From the NCBI RefSeq assembly GCF_039538145.1, contig NZ_BAABBV010000001.1, positions 2,589,810 to 2,653,809 on the forward strand: a stretch of DNA of 64,000 bases, in the 5' to 3' direction. This DNA is from Gryllotalpicola daejeonensis. GTDB lineage: Bacteria > Actinomycetota > Actinomycetes > Actinomycetales > Microbacteriaceae. Positions within the stretch are counted from its first letter, which is position 1, and each line of letters opens with the position of its first letter. Made by a program: the position numbers and the translations under genes. Below, piece by piece: positions 51,252 to 59,828 of this stretch. The notes below the pieces were generated by a model. It saw nothing but the letters and a program-made list of their open reading frames with translations. It made no database searches and was not told the DNA's origin.

Positions 51252-52178
51252 ATGACATCTTCACGAGGACTCATGACCCTTGATCGCCGCGGGCTTCTCG
51301 GCCTCGGTCTCGCCGGATCGGCGGCGCTGGTGGCGGGGCTGACCGGCTGCACCCCGACCGCAGCGGCGGCTGACGTCGACGGCGGTGGCGCGTCGGAGGG
51401 CATCCGTGACAGTCTGCTCGGGCTTGAGAAGGAGGCGGGCGTCACGATCGGCGTGCACGCGACGAATGCCGTCGGGCGGTCGGTGTTCTTCCGGCCGGCC
51501 GAGAGGTTCCCGCTCTGCTCGACCTTCAAGGTGCTCGCCGTCGGCGCTCTCCTCAAAGAGAACTCCTACAACGACCGGTTCTGGCAGACCCCGGTCGCCT
51601 TCACGGCCGCCGACATCGTCGAGAACTCGCCCATTACCTCGCGCGATCCCGACCGGACCATGACCTATTCAGAGCTCGCGGATGCCGCCCTGCGCTACAG
51701 CGACAATACGGCGGGCAACTTGCTCCTCAAACGCGTCGGTGGTCCCGCGGCGATCACCTCCTTCGCCCGCAGCCTCGGCGCGGCACAGACGAGGCTCGAT
51801 CGCTGGGAACCGCAGCTCAACGCCGCCGTCCCCGGCGACCTGCGTGACACCAGTACGCCCGCGGATCTCGATGGCCTCTATCGCGCGTTGCTTATCGGCG
51901 ACGCACTCGATCAGCTGGGTCGGGCACGATTGCTCGAGTGGATGCTGCGCAACACCACCTCGGCGAAGCGGATCGGCGCTGTTCTGCCCGCCCATGCCGA
52001 ACTGGCAGACAAGACGGGCGCGGGGGATTACGGAGTGGTCAACGACGTCGGTGTCGTGTTCGCACCCGAGTCCACAATCAGCGTCGCGATCATGACACGC
52101 TCCGCGCATCGCGATGCCACGGGCAACAACGACGTCGTCGCGCGCACGGCCGCCGTCGTTCTGGAAGCCCTCGCGTGA
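51252..52178 (+). CDS. Class A beta-lactamase, Tat-exported lipoprotein
   Basis: A 308-residue serine beta-lactamase with the full catalytic set: Ser90-Thr-Phe-Lys93 (CSTFKVL), Ser150-Asp-Asn152 (YSDNTAGNLLL), Glu186-x-x-Leu-Asn190 (RWEPQLN) and Lys254-Thr-Gly256. The signal has DRRGLLG (twin-Arg) and the lipobox LTGC with Cys33, so it should be exported folded and anchored to the outer face of the membrane. Cys89 before the catalytic Ser recalls Cys69 of some carbapenem-hydrolysing enzymes, but the partner Cys238 is replaced by Gly. It is controlled by the divergent LysR gene and translationally coupled to a membrane protein downstream. Confidence 0.95.
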   Translation: MTSSRGLMTLDRRGLLGLGLAGSAALVAGLTGCTPTAAAADVDGGGASEGIRDSLLGLEKEAGVTIGVHATNAVGRSVFFRPAERFPLCSTFKVLAVGALLKENSYNDRFWQTPVAFTAADIVENSPITSRDPDRTMTYSELADAALRYSDNTAGNLLLKRVGGPAAITSFARSLGAAQTRLDRWEPQLNAAVPGDLRDTSTPADLDGLYRALLIGDALDQLGRARLLEWMLRNTTSAKRIGAVLPAHAELADKTGAGDYGVVNDVGVVFAPESTISVAIMTRSAHRDATGNNDVVARTAAVVLEALA

Positions 52179-53134
52179 GCGTCTCCGGGGCGCGGGGAAT
52201 CGTGACAGCGGTCGCCGTCGCGCTCGCCGCAGCCGTGCTCGGGGGGCTGCCCTGGCTGCTCACCGGCGCGCGTCTGCCGCTCCAGAACCTGTGGGCGTCC
52301 GAGACGCCTCCTGCGCAGATGCCTCACACGATGCTGCCGTTCTCGCAGTACAGCCTCGTCTTCCAGGCATCCATCATCATCGTCGGCGCGGGTCTCGCGG
52401 GTCTCTCCGTGCGCCTGCTCGCACGTGTCCTCGACCGGCACGCGCCATTGGCCGGCGTGGCCGGTGCAATGCTCGCGGTGCTCTACATCGCGGCCATCAT
52501 CCAGACAGGCCTGACGGTCGCGAGCGGCCTGCAGCGCGATCTCCCCGGGTGGCGCGGGGTACTCGGCGATGAGGACGCCCGGCCGCTGTCCGGCGCGTCG
52601 CAGCTCTACCTCGCTGGCCTCATCGGGGTGGCGATCGTCGTCGTCCTGTTCGCACTCGCTGTGTACGTCGTGGTGGCCCGCGCGCGCGTTCCTGCGGCGG
52701 CCGTCGCGCTGAGTATCGTCGCGGTTCTGCTCGGGCCGTGGGTGCGTGAGCTGGTCCAGGCGACGGCGGTGATCGAGCCCACCCGACCGGCAGCGTGGCT
52801 CGACCCCATCACCTGGGTCCCCCCGATCGGCGTGGGCCTCGCGATCTGCTGGTGCGGTGTCCGTGGCGTGCGCCGCATCGTGGCCGCCGCGGTGTGCCTC
52901 GCCGTTCTGTGGCTCGTGCCCGCGCTGCTTGAGACCGTGAGCGCGGTCGCGGGCAGCCGGGCACTCGTGCACGATCCGCGAGAGCTCGCCGACTATGGCT
53001 GGGGGCTGTTCCGCATGCTGCTCGGCCCCGCAGGGTGGTCGCTCCCGTTGCTCGGGGCTGCGGTGGTGGTCGCGGTCGCGGGCGCGGTCGGCGCGAGGCT
53101 GGTGCGCAGAGCACGACCCCCGGCCTCGCCCTGA
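52175..53134 (+). CDS. Multi-pass membrane protein in bla operon
   Basis: A 319-residue integral membrane protein, no family recognised, with about eight hydrophobic helices (GIVTAVAVALAAAVLGGLPW LL, LVFQASIIIVGAGLAGLSVR, LIGVAIVVVLFALAVYVVVA and others). The extracellular loop after helix 1 contains LWASETPPAQMPHTMLPFSQ Y. Its GTG overlaps the beta-lactamase stop (GTGA), so expression is tied to the enzyme. Membrane partners of this kind in bla operons could be sensors, permeases or folding helpers; no motif decides. A Pro/Arg tail ends the protein. Confidence 0.75.
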   Translation: MSVSGARGIVTAVAVALAAAVLGGLPWLLTGARLPLQNLWASETPPAQMPHTMLPFSQYSLVFQASIIIVGAGLAGLSVRLLARVLDRHAPLAGVAGAMLAVLYIAAIIQTGLTVASGLQRDLPGWRGVLGDEDARPLSGASQLYLAGLIGVAIVVVLFALAVYVVVARARVPAAAVALSIVAVLLGPWVRELVQATAVIEPTRPAAWLDPITWVPPIGVGLAICWCGVRGVRRIVAAAVCLAVLWLVPALLETVSAVAGSRALVHDPRELADYGWGLFRMLLGPAGWSLPLLGAAVVVAVAGAVGARLVRRARPPASP

Positions 53135-53181
53135 GGCGGGCCGCCGGGGTTCTTCCTAGAGCGCACGGCTAGGCTTTGCGG

Positions 53182-53628
53182 GTGCCGATCAATCCCGACA
53201 TCGTGGGCCGCGCGCTCCAGCCGACCGCGCCTTATCTGGTGGGCCGCGAGAAGATCCGCGAGTTCTCCCGAGCCGTGTTCGCCACCAACCCGGTCAACCT
53301 CGACCCGGCGGCGGCGCAGGCCGCGGGCTACGCCGACGTGGTCGCCCCGCCGACGTTCCCCATTGTCATCCAGCAGCTGACGCTCGACCAGCTGCTCGCC
53401 GAGCCCGACGCCGGCATCGACTTCAGCCGCGTCGTGCACGGCGACCAGCGCTTCAGCTACACCCGGCCGATCGTCGCGGGCGACGAGCTCACCGGGCAGC
53501 TCACCGTGGCGAGCGTCAAGACGCTCGGCGGCAACTCGATGGTGACGGCCGACACCGTGGTGACCGACGCCGCCGGCGAGCACGTCGTCACCGCGATCTC
53601 GACCCTCGTCGTGCGAGCGGAGGACTGA
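53182..53628 (+). CDS. MaoC-like dehydratase subunit (HadA type)
   Basis: A 148-residue half hot-dog-fold protein resembling HadA/HadC of mycobacteria, the N-terminal-type (structural) subunit of the (3R)-hydroxyacyl-ACP dehydratase. Features: PTAPYLVGREKIREFSRAVF ATNPVNLDPAAAQAAGYADV VAPPTFPIVI. It lacks the Asp-x-x-x-x-His hydratase pair, which its partner provides. GTG at 53182 matches the family N-terminus; a TAGGCT -10-like sequence just upstream suggests a leaderless message. It heads the conserved hadA-hadB-murB order. Confidence 0.88.
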   Translation: MPINPDIVGRALQPTAPYLVGREKIREFSRAVFATNPVNLDPAAAQAAGYADVVAPPTFPIVIQQLTLDQLLAEPDAGIDFSRVVHGDQRFSYTRPIVAGDELTGQLTVASVKTLGGNSMVTADTVVTDAAGEHVVTAISTLVVRAED

Positions 53629-53633
53629 CCGAC

Positions 53634-54053
53634 ATGACCGGCAGCATCGACATCCTCGCGGTCGGCGACGTCGTCGCCGAGGCCGCCTTCCCGCTGACAC
53701 GCGACTCGCTCGTGCGCTACGCGGGCGCCTCGGGCGACTTCAACCCGATCCACTACCGCGACGACGTGGCGGCCTCTGTCGGCCTGCCCGGCGTTCTCGC
53801 GCATGGCATGCTCACCATGGGCCTGGCCGTTCAGCCCGTCTCCGACTGGCTGGGTGACCCCGGCCGCATCCTCGACTACCAGGTGCGCTTCACCCGCCCC
53901 GTCGTCGTCGACCCCCAGGCCGGCGCCGAGGTCCTCGTCGTCGCGAAGGTCGGCAAGCTCGACGCAGAGGCCGGCCAGGCGCGCATCGACCTCACCGTGT
54001 CGGTGGGCGAGCAGACGGTGCTCGGCAAGGCGCAGGTCCTCGTCCGGCTGTGA
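53634..54053 (+). CDS. MaoC-like dehydratase subunit (HadB type)
   Basis: A 139-residue hot-dog-fold protein with the hydratase motif: ASGDFNPIHYRDDVAASVGL PGVLAHGMLTMG, in which Asp and His are catalytic. It forms the active heterodimer with the HadA-type protein for fatty-acid elongation. The ATG is six bases after the previous stop, and its own stop overlaps the murB start (GTGA). Organisms without mycolic acids also keep this pair; the precise acyl substrate is unknown. Confidence 0.9.
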   Translation: MTGSIDILAVGDVVAEAAFPLTRDSLVRYAGASGDFNPIHYRDDVAASVGLPGVLAHGMLTMGLAVQPVSDWLGDPGRILDYQVRFTRPVVVDPQAGAEVLVVAKVGKLDAEAGQARIDLTVSVGEQTVLGKAQVLVRL

Positions 54054-55123
54054 GCGACACCACCGTGACCGCGATCCCCGCTCTGTCCGAGCTGACGACC
54101 CTGCGCGTCGGCGGGGTTCCCCAGGCGCTCATCGCCCCGACGACCGAGGTCGAGCTCGTCAAGGCGGCGAGCGAGCTGTGGTCGCAGGACGAACCGTGGC
54201 TGATCCTCGGCGGCGGCTCGAACACCGTCGCCCCCGATGACGGCTTCCCGGGAACCGTGCTGCACGTCGTTACCCGCGGCATCGAGACGCTCCCGTCCGA
54301 GCATGAGGGCGAGGTGCGCCTGCGCATCCAGGCGGGCGAGCCGTGGGACGACGTCGTCGCCCACGCGGTCGCGCACGGCTGGGCCGGCATCGAGGCGCTC
54401 AGCGGCATCCCCGGCTCCACCGGGGCGGTGCCCGTGCAGAACGTGGGCGCCTACGGGCAAGAGGTCGGCAGCGCTCTCGTCGCGATCGACGTGCTCGACG
54501 CCGAGTCCCTCGAGGTGCGCCGGCTCGAGGCATCAGAGCTGAAGCTCGGCTATCGCGACTCGATCTTCAAGCACGGCTATCAGGGATTGATCACGGCCGT
54601 CGAGCTCACGCTGACGCAGGCGGGCACGGATGCCTCAGCCTCCGGCGCCCCCGTCGCCTACGCCCAACTCGCGACAGCGCTCGGCGTCGAGCTCGGTGCG
54701 CGAGTGCCGCTCTCCGCGGCGCGCGAGGCGGTCCTCGCCCTGCGCCGCTCGAAGGGCATGGTCCTCGACTCCGCCGATCCCGACACCGCAAGTGCCGGGT
54801 CGTTCTTCACGAACCCGATCGTCCCCGAGTCGTTCGCCCGCGACCTTCCCGGCGACGGCCCGCGCTGGCCCGTGGCAGACCAGCCCGACGACGGCCCGGT
54901 GCTCGTGAAGCTGAGCGCCGCCTGGCTCATCGAGCACAGCGGCATCGCCCGCGGCTTCGCTCTGCCCGGCTCCCGCGCCGCGGTGTCGAGTAAGCACACG
55001 CTCGCCCTGACCAACCGCGGGGGAGCGACCGCGGCCGAGATCGTGCAGCTCGCGACCTTCATCCAGGCACGCGTCTCGAACGACTTCGGCATCAACCTGC
55101 AGCCAGAGCCGGTCATTCTGTAG
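54050..55123 (+). CDS. murB: UDP-N-acetylenolpyruvoylglucosamine reductase MurB
   Basis: A 357-residue FAD enzyme that reduces UDP-GlcNAc-enolpyruvate to UDP-MurNAc in peptidoglycan synthesis. FAD-binding motif: PWLILGGGSNTVAPDDGF; then GWAGIEALSGIPGSTGAVPV QNVGAYGQEV and YRDSIFKHGYQ. The proton-donor Ser is in SAGSFFTNPIV and the C-terminal Glu in NLQPEPVIL. Type I length. GTG at 54050 overlaps the hadB stop, so the three genes are coupled, linking lipid dehydration and wall synthesis as in other actinobacteria. Confidence 0.96.
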   Translation: MSDTTVTAIPALSELTTLRVGGVPQALIAPTTEVELVKAASELWSQDEPWLILGGGSNTVAPDDGFPGTVLHVVTRGIETLPSEHEGEVRLRIQAGEPWDDVVAHAVAHGWAGIEALSGIPGSTGAVPVQNVGAYGQEVGSALVAIDVLDAESLEVRRLEASELKLGYRDSIFKHGYQGLITAVELTLTQAGTDASASGAPVAYAQLATALGVELGARVPLSAAREAVLALRRSKGMVLDSADPDTASAGSFFTNPIVPESFARDLPGDGPRWPVADQPDDGPVLVKLSAAWLIEHSGIARGFALPGSRAAVSSKHTLALTNRGGATAAEIVQLATFIQARVSNDFGINLQPEPVIL

Positions 55124-55130
55124 CAGGCTC

Positions 55131-55295
55131 TTGCGATTTCGGGTCATCCCGACGAAGTACATCGTCAACGGGCTGCGCACCTCCTTCGCCGGCGACATCC
55201 TCACGGGGCCGACGATGTGGGCGCTCTTCTGGGCGGTCGTCTTCGTCATCGCCGGACTGTGGGTCGGAACGCGCACGTTCCGCCGCGACGCATAG
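55131..55295 (+). pseudogene. C-terminal relic of an ABC-2 type permease
   Basis: An open frame ends at TAG 55293-55295 and codes GLRTSFAGDILTGPTMWALF, then WAVVFVIAGLWVGTRTFRRD A. This is the last membrane helix and basic tail of an ABC-2 transporter permease. There is no start codon with a ribosome site and no upstream permease, since murB ends only seven bases before. It is a deletion remnant. Confidence 0.65.
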
Positions 55296-55315
55296 GGAAC
55301 GTGACATGACACGAG

Positions 55316-55358
55316 AAGCGGATGCCTGACCCGCGGGCGCGGCGTCAGGCATCCGCTT
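55316..55358. terminator. Terminator hairpin between convergent units
   Basis: AAGCGGATGCCTGAC pairs exactly with GTCAGGCATCCGCTT around a GC-rich loop. Confidence 0.75.
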
Positions 55359-55371
55359 ATCTCTCAACGCA

Positions 55372-55815
55372 TCAACGCGGGCGAGTCGCCGCCTTCAGTC
55401 CCTGCGTCAGCCCGATGATCAGCAGCAGCGCGCCGAGGGCGAGCGCCCCGGCGATGGCCCAGCCGCCGTCGTCGAGCGACAGCACCCAGGCGCTGAACGC
55501 GGCCCGGCGCTCTTCGGCCAGCAGCGTCCAGATGGTGAACCAGCCGGCCGCCGCGAACACGAGGCCCCAGATGATGCCGGCCCAGCGCACGCGGGGGGTG
55601 GTCCGCACCGGGCGCTGCGTGCCCCACGAGCCGAGCCAGGCGGGCTCCGCTTCGCCGAGTGCCGCGGTCGGAGCACTCGCAGCCGCTCCTGTCGGCGTCG
55701 CCTCAGTTGCAGTTGACTCCGTCGTCGCGGCGCCGCCGGGCGCGGCATCCGCTCGCTCGCTCTCGAACAGCTCCTCGAGCTTCGCCGTCTTCTGTTCGTT
55801 CTTCTCGTCGCTCAT
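55372..55815 (-). CDS. Two-helix membrane protein, PspC operon
   Basis: A 147-residue protein: an acidic, Ala/Thr/Pro-rich cytoplasmic region (about 1-70, SDEKNEQKTAKLEELFESER A...) followed by two transmembrane helices (WAGIIWGLVFAAAGWFTIWT LL and WAIAGALALGALLLIIGLTQ G). The start is 12 bases after the stop of the upstream PspC-domain gene, so the two are co-transcribed. No family is recognised. Its placement suggests a part in envelope-stress sensing. Confidence 0.72.
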   Translation of the reverse strand: MSDEKNEQKTAKLEELFESERADAAPGGAATTESTATEATPTGAAASAPTAALGEAEPAWLGSWGTQRPVRTTPRVRWAGIIWGLVFAAAGWFTIWTLLAEERRAAFSAWVLSLDDGGWAIAGALALGALLLIIGLTQGLKAATRPR

Positions 55816-55827
55816 GGTCCTGTTTCC

Positions 55828-57465
55828 TCAGTCGAGATCGTCGATGGCGGCGTCGATGTAGTCGCCGAGATCGCCGGAGAGGCTGTCCTGTCGGATCCCG
55901 CTGTTCGGCGCCCCGCCGCCCTGATAGATGTAGACACCGCCGTGCCCCTGCGTCACGTCGATGACGAGGTCGGGCGATCCGCTTCCATATGTCCAGCTGC
56001 GCTCATCGGCGCGGCCACCCGATGCACCGACGTGCGCACCCGACTGAGCAGACAGCGTGTCGCCGTCGCGCACGAAGCGGTGCACCTGCGAATCCCGGCT
56101 CGTCACAGTGACGCGGGCGTCCACGTCGTCGCCGAGGTAGAGCGCGACCGCGCCGAAGGTCTGGTCGAGCTTGATCTCCCGCGTGCCCTTGGAACCCAGG
56201 TCGGCCGCGGCGGCGTCGACTTCGATCTGCCCCGCGAACTGCGTGAATCGCACGTCGCGGTCGGCCTGGATCCGCGTGAATCCGACCGGGGCGTCATGCA
56301 CGGGCCACCCGAACGACCCGACGCCGATGACCAGCGTCGCGATCGCGAAGAACGCCAGTGTGCCGCTGCGGCGGCGGGCCGCGCCGGCGACGACCATGCC
56401 GAGGCCGATCACCATGAGCGCGACCGCCATGCCGATCGGCGCGGCGTACCGCCCGAGTTCCGCGTCGCCCGCGGTGACGATGCCTGCGATTCCGCCGCCG
56501 ATGAGCGCGACTCCGAGAACGAGCGCGACCCCCCAGCCGGCCAGACGCGGGTTCGCGGCGCGGCGCGCGAGCCGCTGCTGCTCGAGTCGTGCCGTCATCT
56601 CCTGGGTCCTGGCGCGCATCTCGGCGCTGCGCACGTCGCGTGCCGAGCGCAGCTGCGCGCGCTGCTGCTCCTGCCAGGCCTGGTGCTGCTCGCGCCACTG
56701 CGCATACCGCTCGCGCCACTCGCCGAGGTCGTCTTTGGTGGCGCCGGCCCCGGGCGCAGACGGCGCCGCCGGGGGAGCGTCGGGAGCGGGCTGATCGGAT
56801 GCCTGTGCCGAGGCCGCGCCGTCAGAGGAGCTCGTCGCGAACGGTCGCGCCGCGGCACCTGCCGCTGCGGCCGTGGCGGCGAACGGCACCGACGAGCCGC
56901 TCGCGGACGCGCCGCTTCCCGGCCGCTCCGGCGCCCACTGCGCCCACTTCGGCCGCTCGCCTGCGGGTGTCTCGCGCACTCGCCGCACCAGCCAGACGAC
57001 GAACCACACGATCGCGCCGATGATGGCGAGGTTCCAGAGCACGCGCAGCACCGTGGCGGGGGCCGCAATCCACCAGGCCGAGCCGACTACGTTCCCGCCG
57101 AGCCACCACAGCCCCTGCGTGAACGGGATGAAGGTCAGCACGACGAGGATGCCGATGGCGATCAGCGGCGCGTCGAAGATCCCGCGCAGCATCCGCTCGA
57201 GGTGGATCTCGCCGTGGGTGTCCGGCAGCAGCAGCCAGGCGGCCGCATAGAAGAACAGGGCCGGGCCGCCGAGAATCGCGATCACGACGGCGATGCCGCG
57301 CACGATCAGGGGGTCGAGGCCGGTGCGCAGGGCGATGCCGCCGCACACGCCGCCGATCCAGCCGTCCGCACGCACCACGCCGAGGCTGCGCAGCCACGTG
57401 AAGAAGCGGTTGGATCCCGGCCGCTGTGCGTCCGGTGAAGTGGGGGTCGAGGTCTGGTTCGTCAC
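55828..57465 (-). CDS. PspC-domain membrane protein
   Basis: A 545-residue protein with an N-terminal PspC domain (about 25-85: WIGGVCGGIALRTGLDPLIV RGIAVVIAILGGPALFFYAA AWLLLPD), further helices (about 95-165), an Ala/Pro-rich charged segment with many Gln, Arg and Glu (AQWREQHQAWQEQQRAQLRS, possibly coiled coil), two or three more helices, and a C-terminal beta-rich region (RFTQFAGQIEVDAAAADLG; DQTFGAVALYLGDDVDARVT V) like toast-rack or LiaF-type repeats. GTG at 57465 starts it. It is divergent from a PspC-containing histidine kinase, 114 bases away, implying a shared stress circuit. Confidence 0.85.
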   Translation of the reverse strand: MTNQTSTPTSPDAQRPGSNRFFTWLRSLGVVRADGWIGGVCGGIALRTGLDPLIVRGIAVVIAILGGPALFFYAAAWLLLPDTHGEIHLERMLRGIFDAPLIAIGILVVLTFIPFTQGLWWLGGNVVGSAWWIAAPATVLRVLWNLAIIGAIVWFVVWLVRRVRETPAGERPKWAQWAPERPGSGASASGSSVPFAATAAAAGAAARPFATSSSDGAASAQASDQPAPDAPPAAPSAPGAGATKDDLGEWRERYAQWREQHQAWQEQQRAQLRSARDVRSAEMRARTQEMTARLEQQRLARRAANPRLAGWGVALVLGVALIGGGIAGIVTAGDAELGRYAAPIGMAVALMVIGLGMVVAGAARRRSGTLAFFAIATLVIGVGSFGWPVHDAPVGFTRIQADRDVRFTQFAGQIEVDAAAADLGSKGTREIKLDQTFGAVALYLGDDVDARVTVTSRDSQVHRFVRDGDTLSAQSGAHVGASGGRADERSWTYGSGSPDLVIDVTQGHGGVYIYQGGGAPNSGIRQDSLSGDLGDYIDAAIDDLD

Positions 57466-57579
57466 ACTTCGATGGTCCCGCCCGCCTCGTCGGCGCACCA
57501 TGAGGGGGTGCCCTGACCGCACCCTGAAAAGCGCGCGATCGGGCGGTCAGGGTGGCCCCGGCGATGGTTTGATTCCTGC

Positions 57580-58587
57580 ATGAGCTCCGTTCCCGCCGCG
57601 CCCCGGCGCGTGCCGCTGCTGCGGCCGCGCGACTGCGTCGTCGGGGGCGTGAGCGTCGCACTCGCCCGGCACCTCGGGTGGTCGGTCGGTACGGTGCGCT
57701 GGCTGTTCGCGGCGACGACCCTGCTGGGCGGTGCCGGCGTCCTGTTCTACGCGTGGCTCTGGGCGACCGTGCCGGTCGAAGAAGCGGTGGTGGATGCCGG
57801 TGCCGCGGCAGCCCCGGTGAGGCACCGCATCCCCCTGCGCTGGGTCGGCGTGGTCGCCTGCCTCGTGTTCGCCGTCTTCGTGCTCCTGCTCTGGGAGCGC
57901 ACCGGTGGCGTGATGGCCGGTCTCTTCTTCACCCTCGCGCTGTTCCTCGCCGCGGTCGGCGTCTTCGGCCCGTGGGCGATCCGCCTCTGGCACGAGCTCA
58001 TCGCCGAGCGCACGAAGCGCGTGCGGGAAGAGGAGCGCGCAGAGATGGCCGCACACCTGCACGACTCGGTGCTGCAGACCCTCGCACTCATCCAGAACCG
58101 TGCGGGCGCCTCAAGCGAGGTGGCCCGCATCGCCCGCGCCCAGGAGCGCGAACTGCGCGAGTGGCTCTATGCCGGCGTCGGCGCGGCAGACAGCGACCTC
58201 GCGACCGACCTCAAGGACTACGCCGCCGGCCTCGAGTTGGACTATCCCGTGCGCTTCGACGTGGTCGCGGTGGGCCAGAGCACCGAGCGCTCCAGCGGAG
58301 AGCTGGCCGCGGCCGCCCGTGAGGCAATGCTGAACGCCGCGAGGCACGCCGGTGGAGACGTCTCCGTCTACATCGAGAGCGCCGCGACGGGCGTCGACGT
58401 CTTCATCCGCGACCGCGGCCCCGGATTCGACCCCGCGCAGGTTCCCGAGCACCGCCTCGGAGTGCGAGAGTCGATCATCGGCCGCATGCGCCGGGCGGGC
58501 GGCACGGGTGCCGTCGGCCGCGGCGCGGGTGGCGAGGGCACCGAGGTGCATCTGCACTTCGAGACGGCCAGAAGGGACGAGCAGTGA
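57580..58587 (+). CDS. PspC-domain sensor histidine kinase
   Basis: A 335-residue NarL-type kinase with a PspC domain at its N-terminus (PLLRPRDCVVGGVSVALARH LGWSVGTVRWLFAATTLLGG) and two to three helices. The phospho-acceptor His161 is in AEMAAHLHDSVLQTLALIQN, and the ATPase domain carries AAREAMLNAARHAGGDVSVY and RDRGPGFDPAQVPEHRLGVR ESIIGRM. It is of the LiaS/VraS/MacS type that monitors cell-envelope damage. GTGA overlap couples it to its regulator. Confidence 0.9.
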   Translation: MSSVPAAPRRVPLLRPRDCVVGGVSVALARHLGWSVGTVRWLFAATTLLGGAGVLFYAWLWATVPVEEAVVDAGAAAAPVRHRIPLRWVGVVACLVFAVFVLLLWERTGGVMAGLFFTLALFLAAVGVFGPWAIRLWHELIAERTKRVREEERAEMAAHLHDSVLQTLALIQNRAGASSEVARIARAQERELREWLYAGVGAADSDLATDLKDYAAGLELDYPVRFDVVAVGQSTERSSGELAAAAREAMLNAARHAGGDVSVYIESAATGVDVFIRDRGPGFDPAQVPEHRLGVRESIIGRMRRAGGTGAVGRGAGGEGTEVHLHFETARRDEQ

Positions 58588-59240
58588 GCGAACCGGTCAC
58601 CGTCGTGGTCGTCGACGACCACTCGATCTTCCGATCCGGCTTGCGCGCCGACCTCGACGATTCGGTGCACGTCGTCGGCGAGGCGGGCGACGTCGACTCC
58701 GCGATCGCCGCAGTCACCGAGCACCAGCCGCAGGTGGTCCTCCTCGACGTGCACCTCCCGGGCGGCCAGGGCGGCGGTGGTGCAGAGGTCATCCGCCGTG
58801 CGGCACCCGCGGCGCCGAGCACTCGCTTCCTCGCTCTCAGCGTCAGCGACTCCGCCGAAGACGTGGTCGGCGTCATCCGCGCGGGCGCGAGGGGCTACAT
58901 CACCAAGGGCAGCTCAGGCGCCGAAGTCAGTCGAGCCGTCGCGACCGTCGCAGGCGGCGACGCGGTGTTCTCGCCCCGCCTCGCCGGTTTCGTCCTCGAC
59001 GCGTTCGGGGCGGCCGCCGGCGAGCAGGCCCAGACCGACGAGGAGCTCGACCGCCTCTCCGCCCGCGAGCGCGAGGTCATGCGGCTCATCGCGCGCGGCT
59101 ACGCCTACAAAGAGGTCGCGGCAGAGCTCTACATCTCGATCAAGACCGTCGAGACCCACGTCTCGGCTGTGCTGCGGAAGCTCCAGCTCTCCTCACGCCA
59201 CGAGCTCACCGCGTGGGCGCTCGAGCGCAGGCTGCTGTGA
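58584..59240 (+). CDS. LuxR-type response regulator (PspC system)
   Basis: A 218-residue regulator: receiver with VVVVDDHSIFRSGL, phospho-acceptor Asp55 in VVLLDVHLPGG and Lys in YITKGSS; LuxR HTH LDRLSAREREVMRLIARGYA YKEVAAELYISIKTVETHVS AVLRKLQ. It likely controls the divergent PspC genes and itself. The receiver has a small Gly-rich insertion after the Asp (GGQGGGGAEVI). The stop lies about 50 bases before the tRNA-Trp promoter. Confidence 0.92.
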   Translation: MSEPVTVVVVDDHSIFRSGLRADLDDSVHVVGEAGDVDSAIAAVTEHQPQVVLLDVHLPGGQGGGGAEVIRRAAPAAPSTRFLALSVSDSAEDVVGVIRAGARGYITKGSSGAEVSRAVATVAGGDAVFSPRLAGFVLDAFGAAAGEQAQTDEELDRLSAREREVMRLIARGYAYKEVAAELYISIKTVETHVSAVLRKLQLSSRHELTAWALERRLL

Positions 59241-59288
59241 TCGCCTACTCGCCGCGAGGATGCGGCGCGCGCGGCATCCCGCCCCGTT

Positions 59289-59317
59289 TTGCGCCCCTCT
59301 TCCCGCTCGCCTAAACT
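59289..59317 (+). promoter_or_regulatory. Promoter of tRNA-Trp
   Basis: -35 TTGCGC (59289-59294) and -10 TAAACT (59312-59317) are 17 bases apart, about 55 bases before the tRNA. Confidence 0.6.
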
Positions 59318-59370
59318 GTCCGAGGTAGTTGAAATCTGCCAAGCTTTCCCGTGCCCAGATTTCAGCCCAT

Positions 59371-59443
59371 AGGGCGGTGGCTCAATTGGTAGAGCAGCGG
59401 TCTCCAAAACCGCAGGTTGCAGGTTCGAGTCCTGTCCGCCCTG
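59371..59443 (+). tRNA. trnW: tRNA-Trp(CCA)
   Basis: Complete cloverleaf: acceptor AGGGCGG (59371-59377) pairs with CCGCCCT (59436-59442), discriminator G at 59443. The D arm contains GGCTCAATTGGTAGAGC. The anticodon CCA is at 59404-59406 and the T loop reads GGTTCGAGTCC. CCA is not encoded. It stands just before secE, the usual actinobacterial position. Confidence 0.96.
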
Positions 59444-59484
59444 CAAGCCGGCGCTCTTGCGTCGGCCCGTGAAAGGTGAGCTGA

Positions 59485-59763
59485 GTGGCCCGAAAAGTCA
59501 TCGACGAGCCCAGCGAGGACGTCGTAGCGATCGCGAAGAGACAGCGCGCTGAGCGCCGTAACCCCTTCGCGCGCGTCGCTCTGTTCTTCCGCCAGGTGGT
59601 GGGCGAGCTGCGCAAGGTCGTCACCCCGACCCGTGGCGAACTGTTCAGCTACACCGGCGTCGTGCTGATCTTCGTGATCATCATGATGGCGCTGGTGTTC
59701 GGCCTCGACCAGCTGTTCGGCTGGCTCGTGCTGCTGGCCTTCGGTTCAGGCTCGGGTTCCTGA
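59485..59763 (+). CDS. secE: Preprotein translocase subunit SecE
   Basis: A 92-residue essential component of the SecYEG channel. A basic cytoplasmic region (AKRQRAERRNPFARVALFFR QVVGELRKVVTPTRGELFSY T) contains the conserved amphipathic helix and hinge. It is followed by one transmembrane helix (GVVLIFVIIMMALVFGLDQL FGWLVLLAF). Single-helix form as in most Gram-positives. GTG start after AGGTGAGCTGA. It lies between tRNA-Trp and nusG. Confidence 0.94.
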   Translation: MARKVIDEPSEDVVAIAKRQRAERRNPFARVALFFRQVVGELRKVVTPTRGELFSYTGVVLIFVIIMMALVFGLDQLFGWLVLLAFGSGSGS

Positions 59764-59828
59764 TCACGGGCGAGGCGGTCTGCCGGCTGAAGCAAGCAGG
59801 CCGAGTTACAGAAATGGATTGGTGAGCA

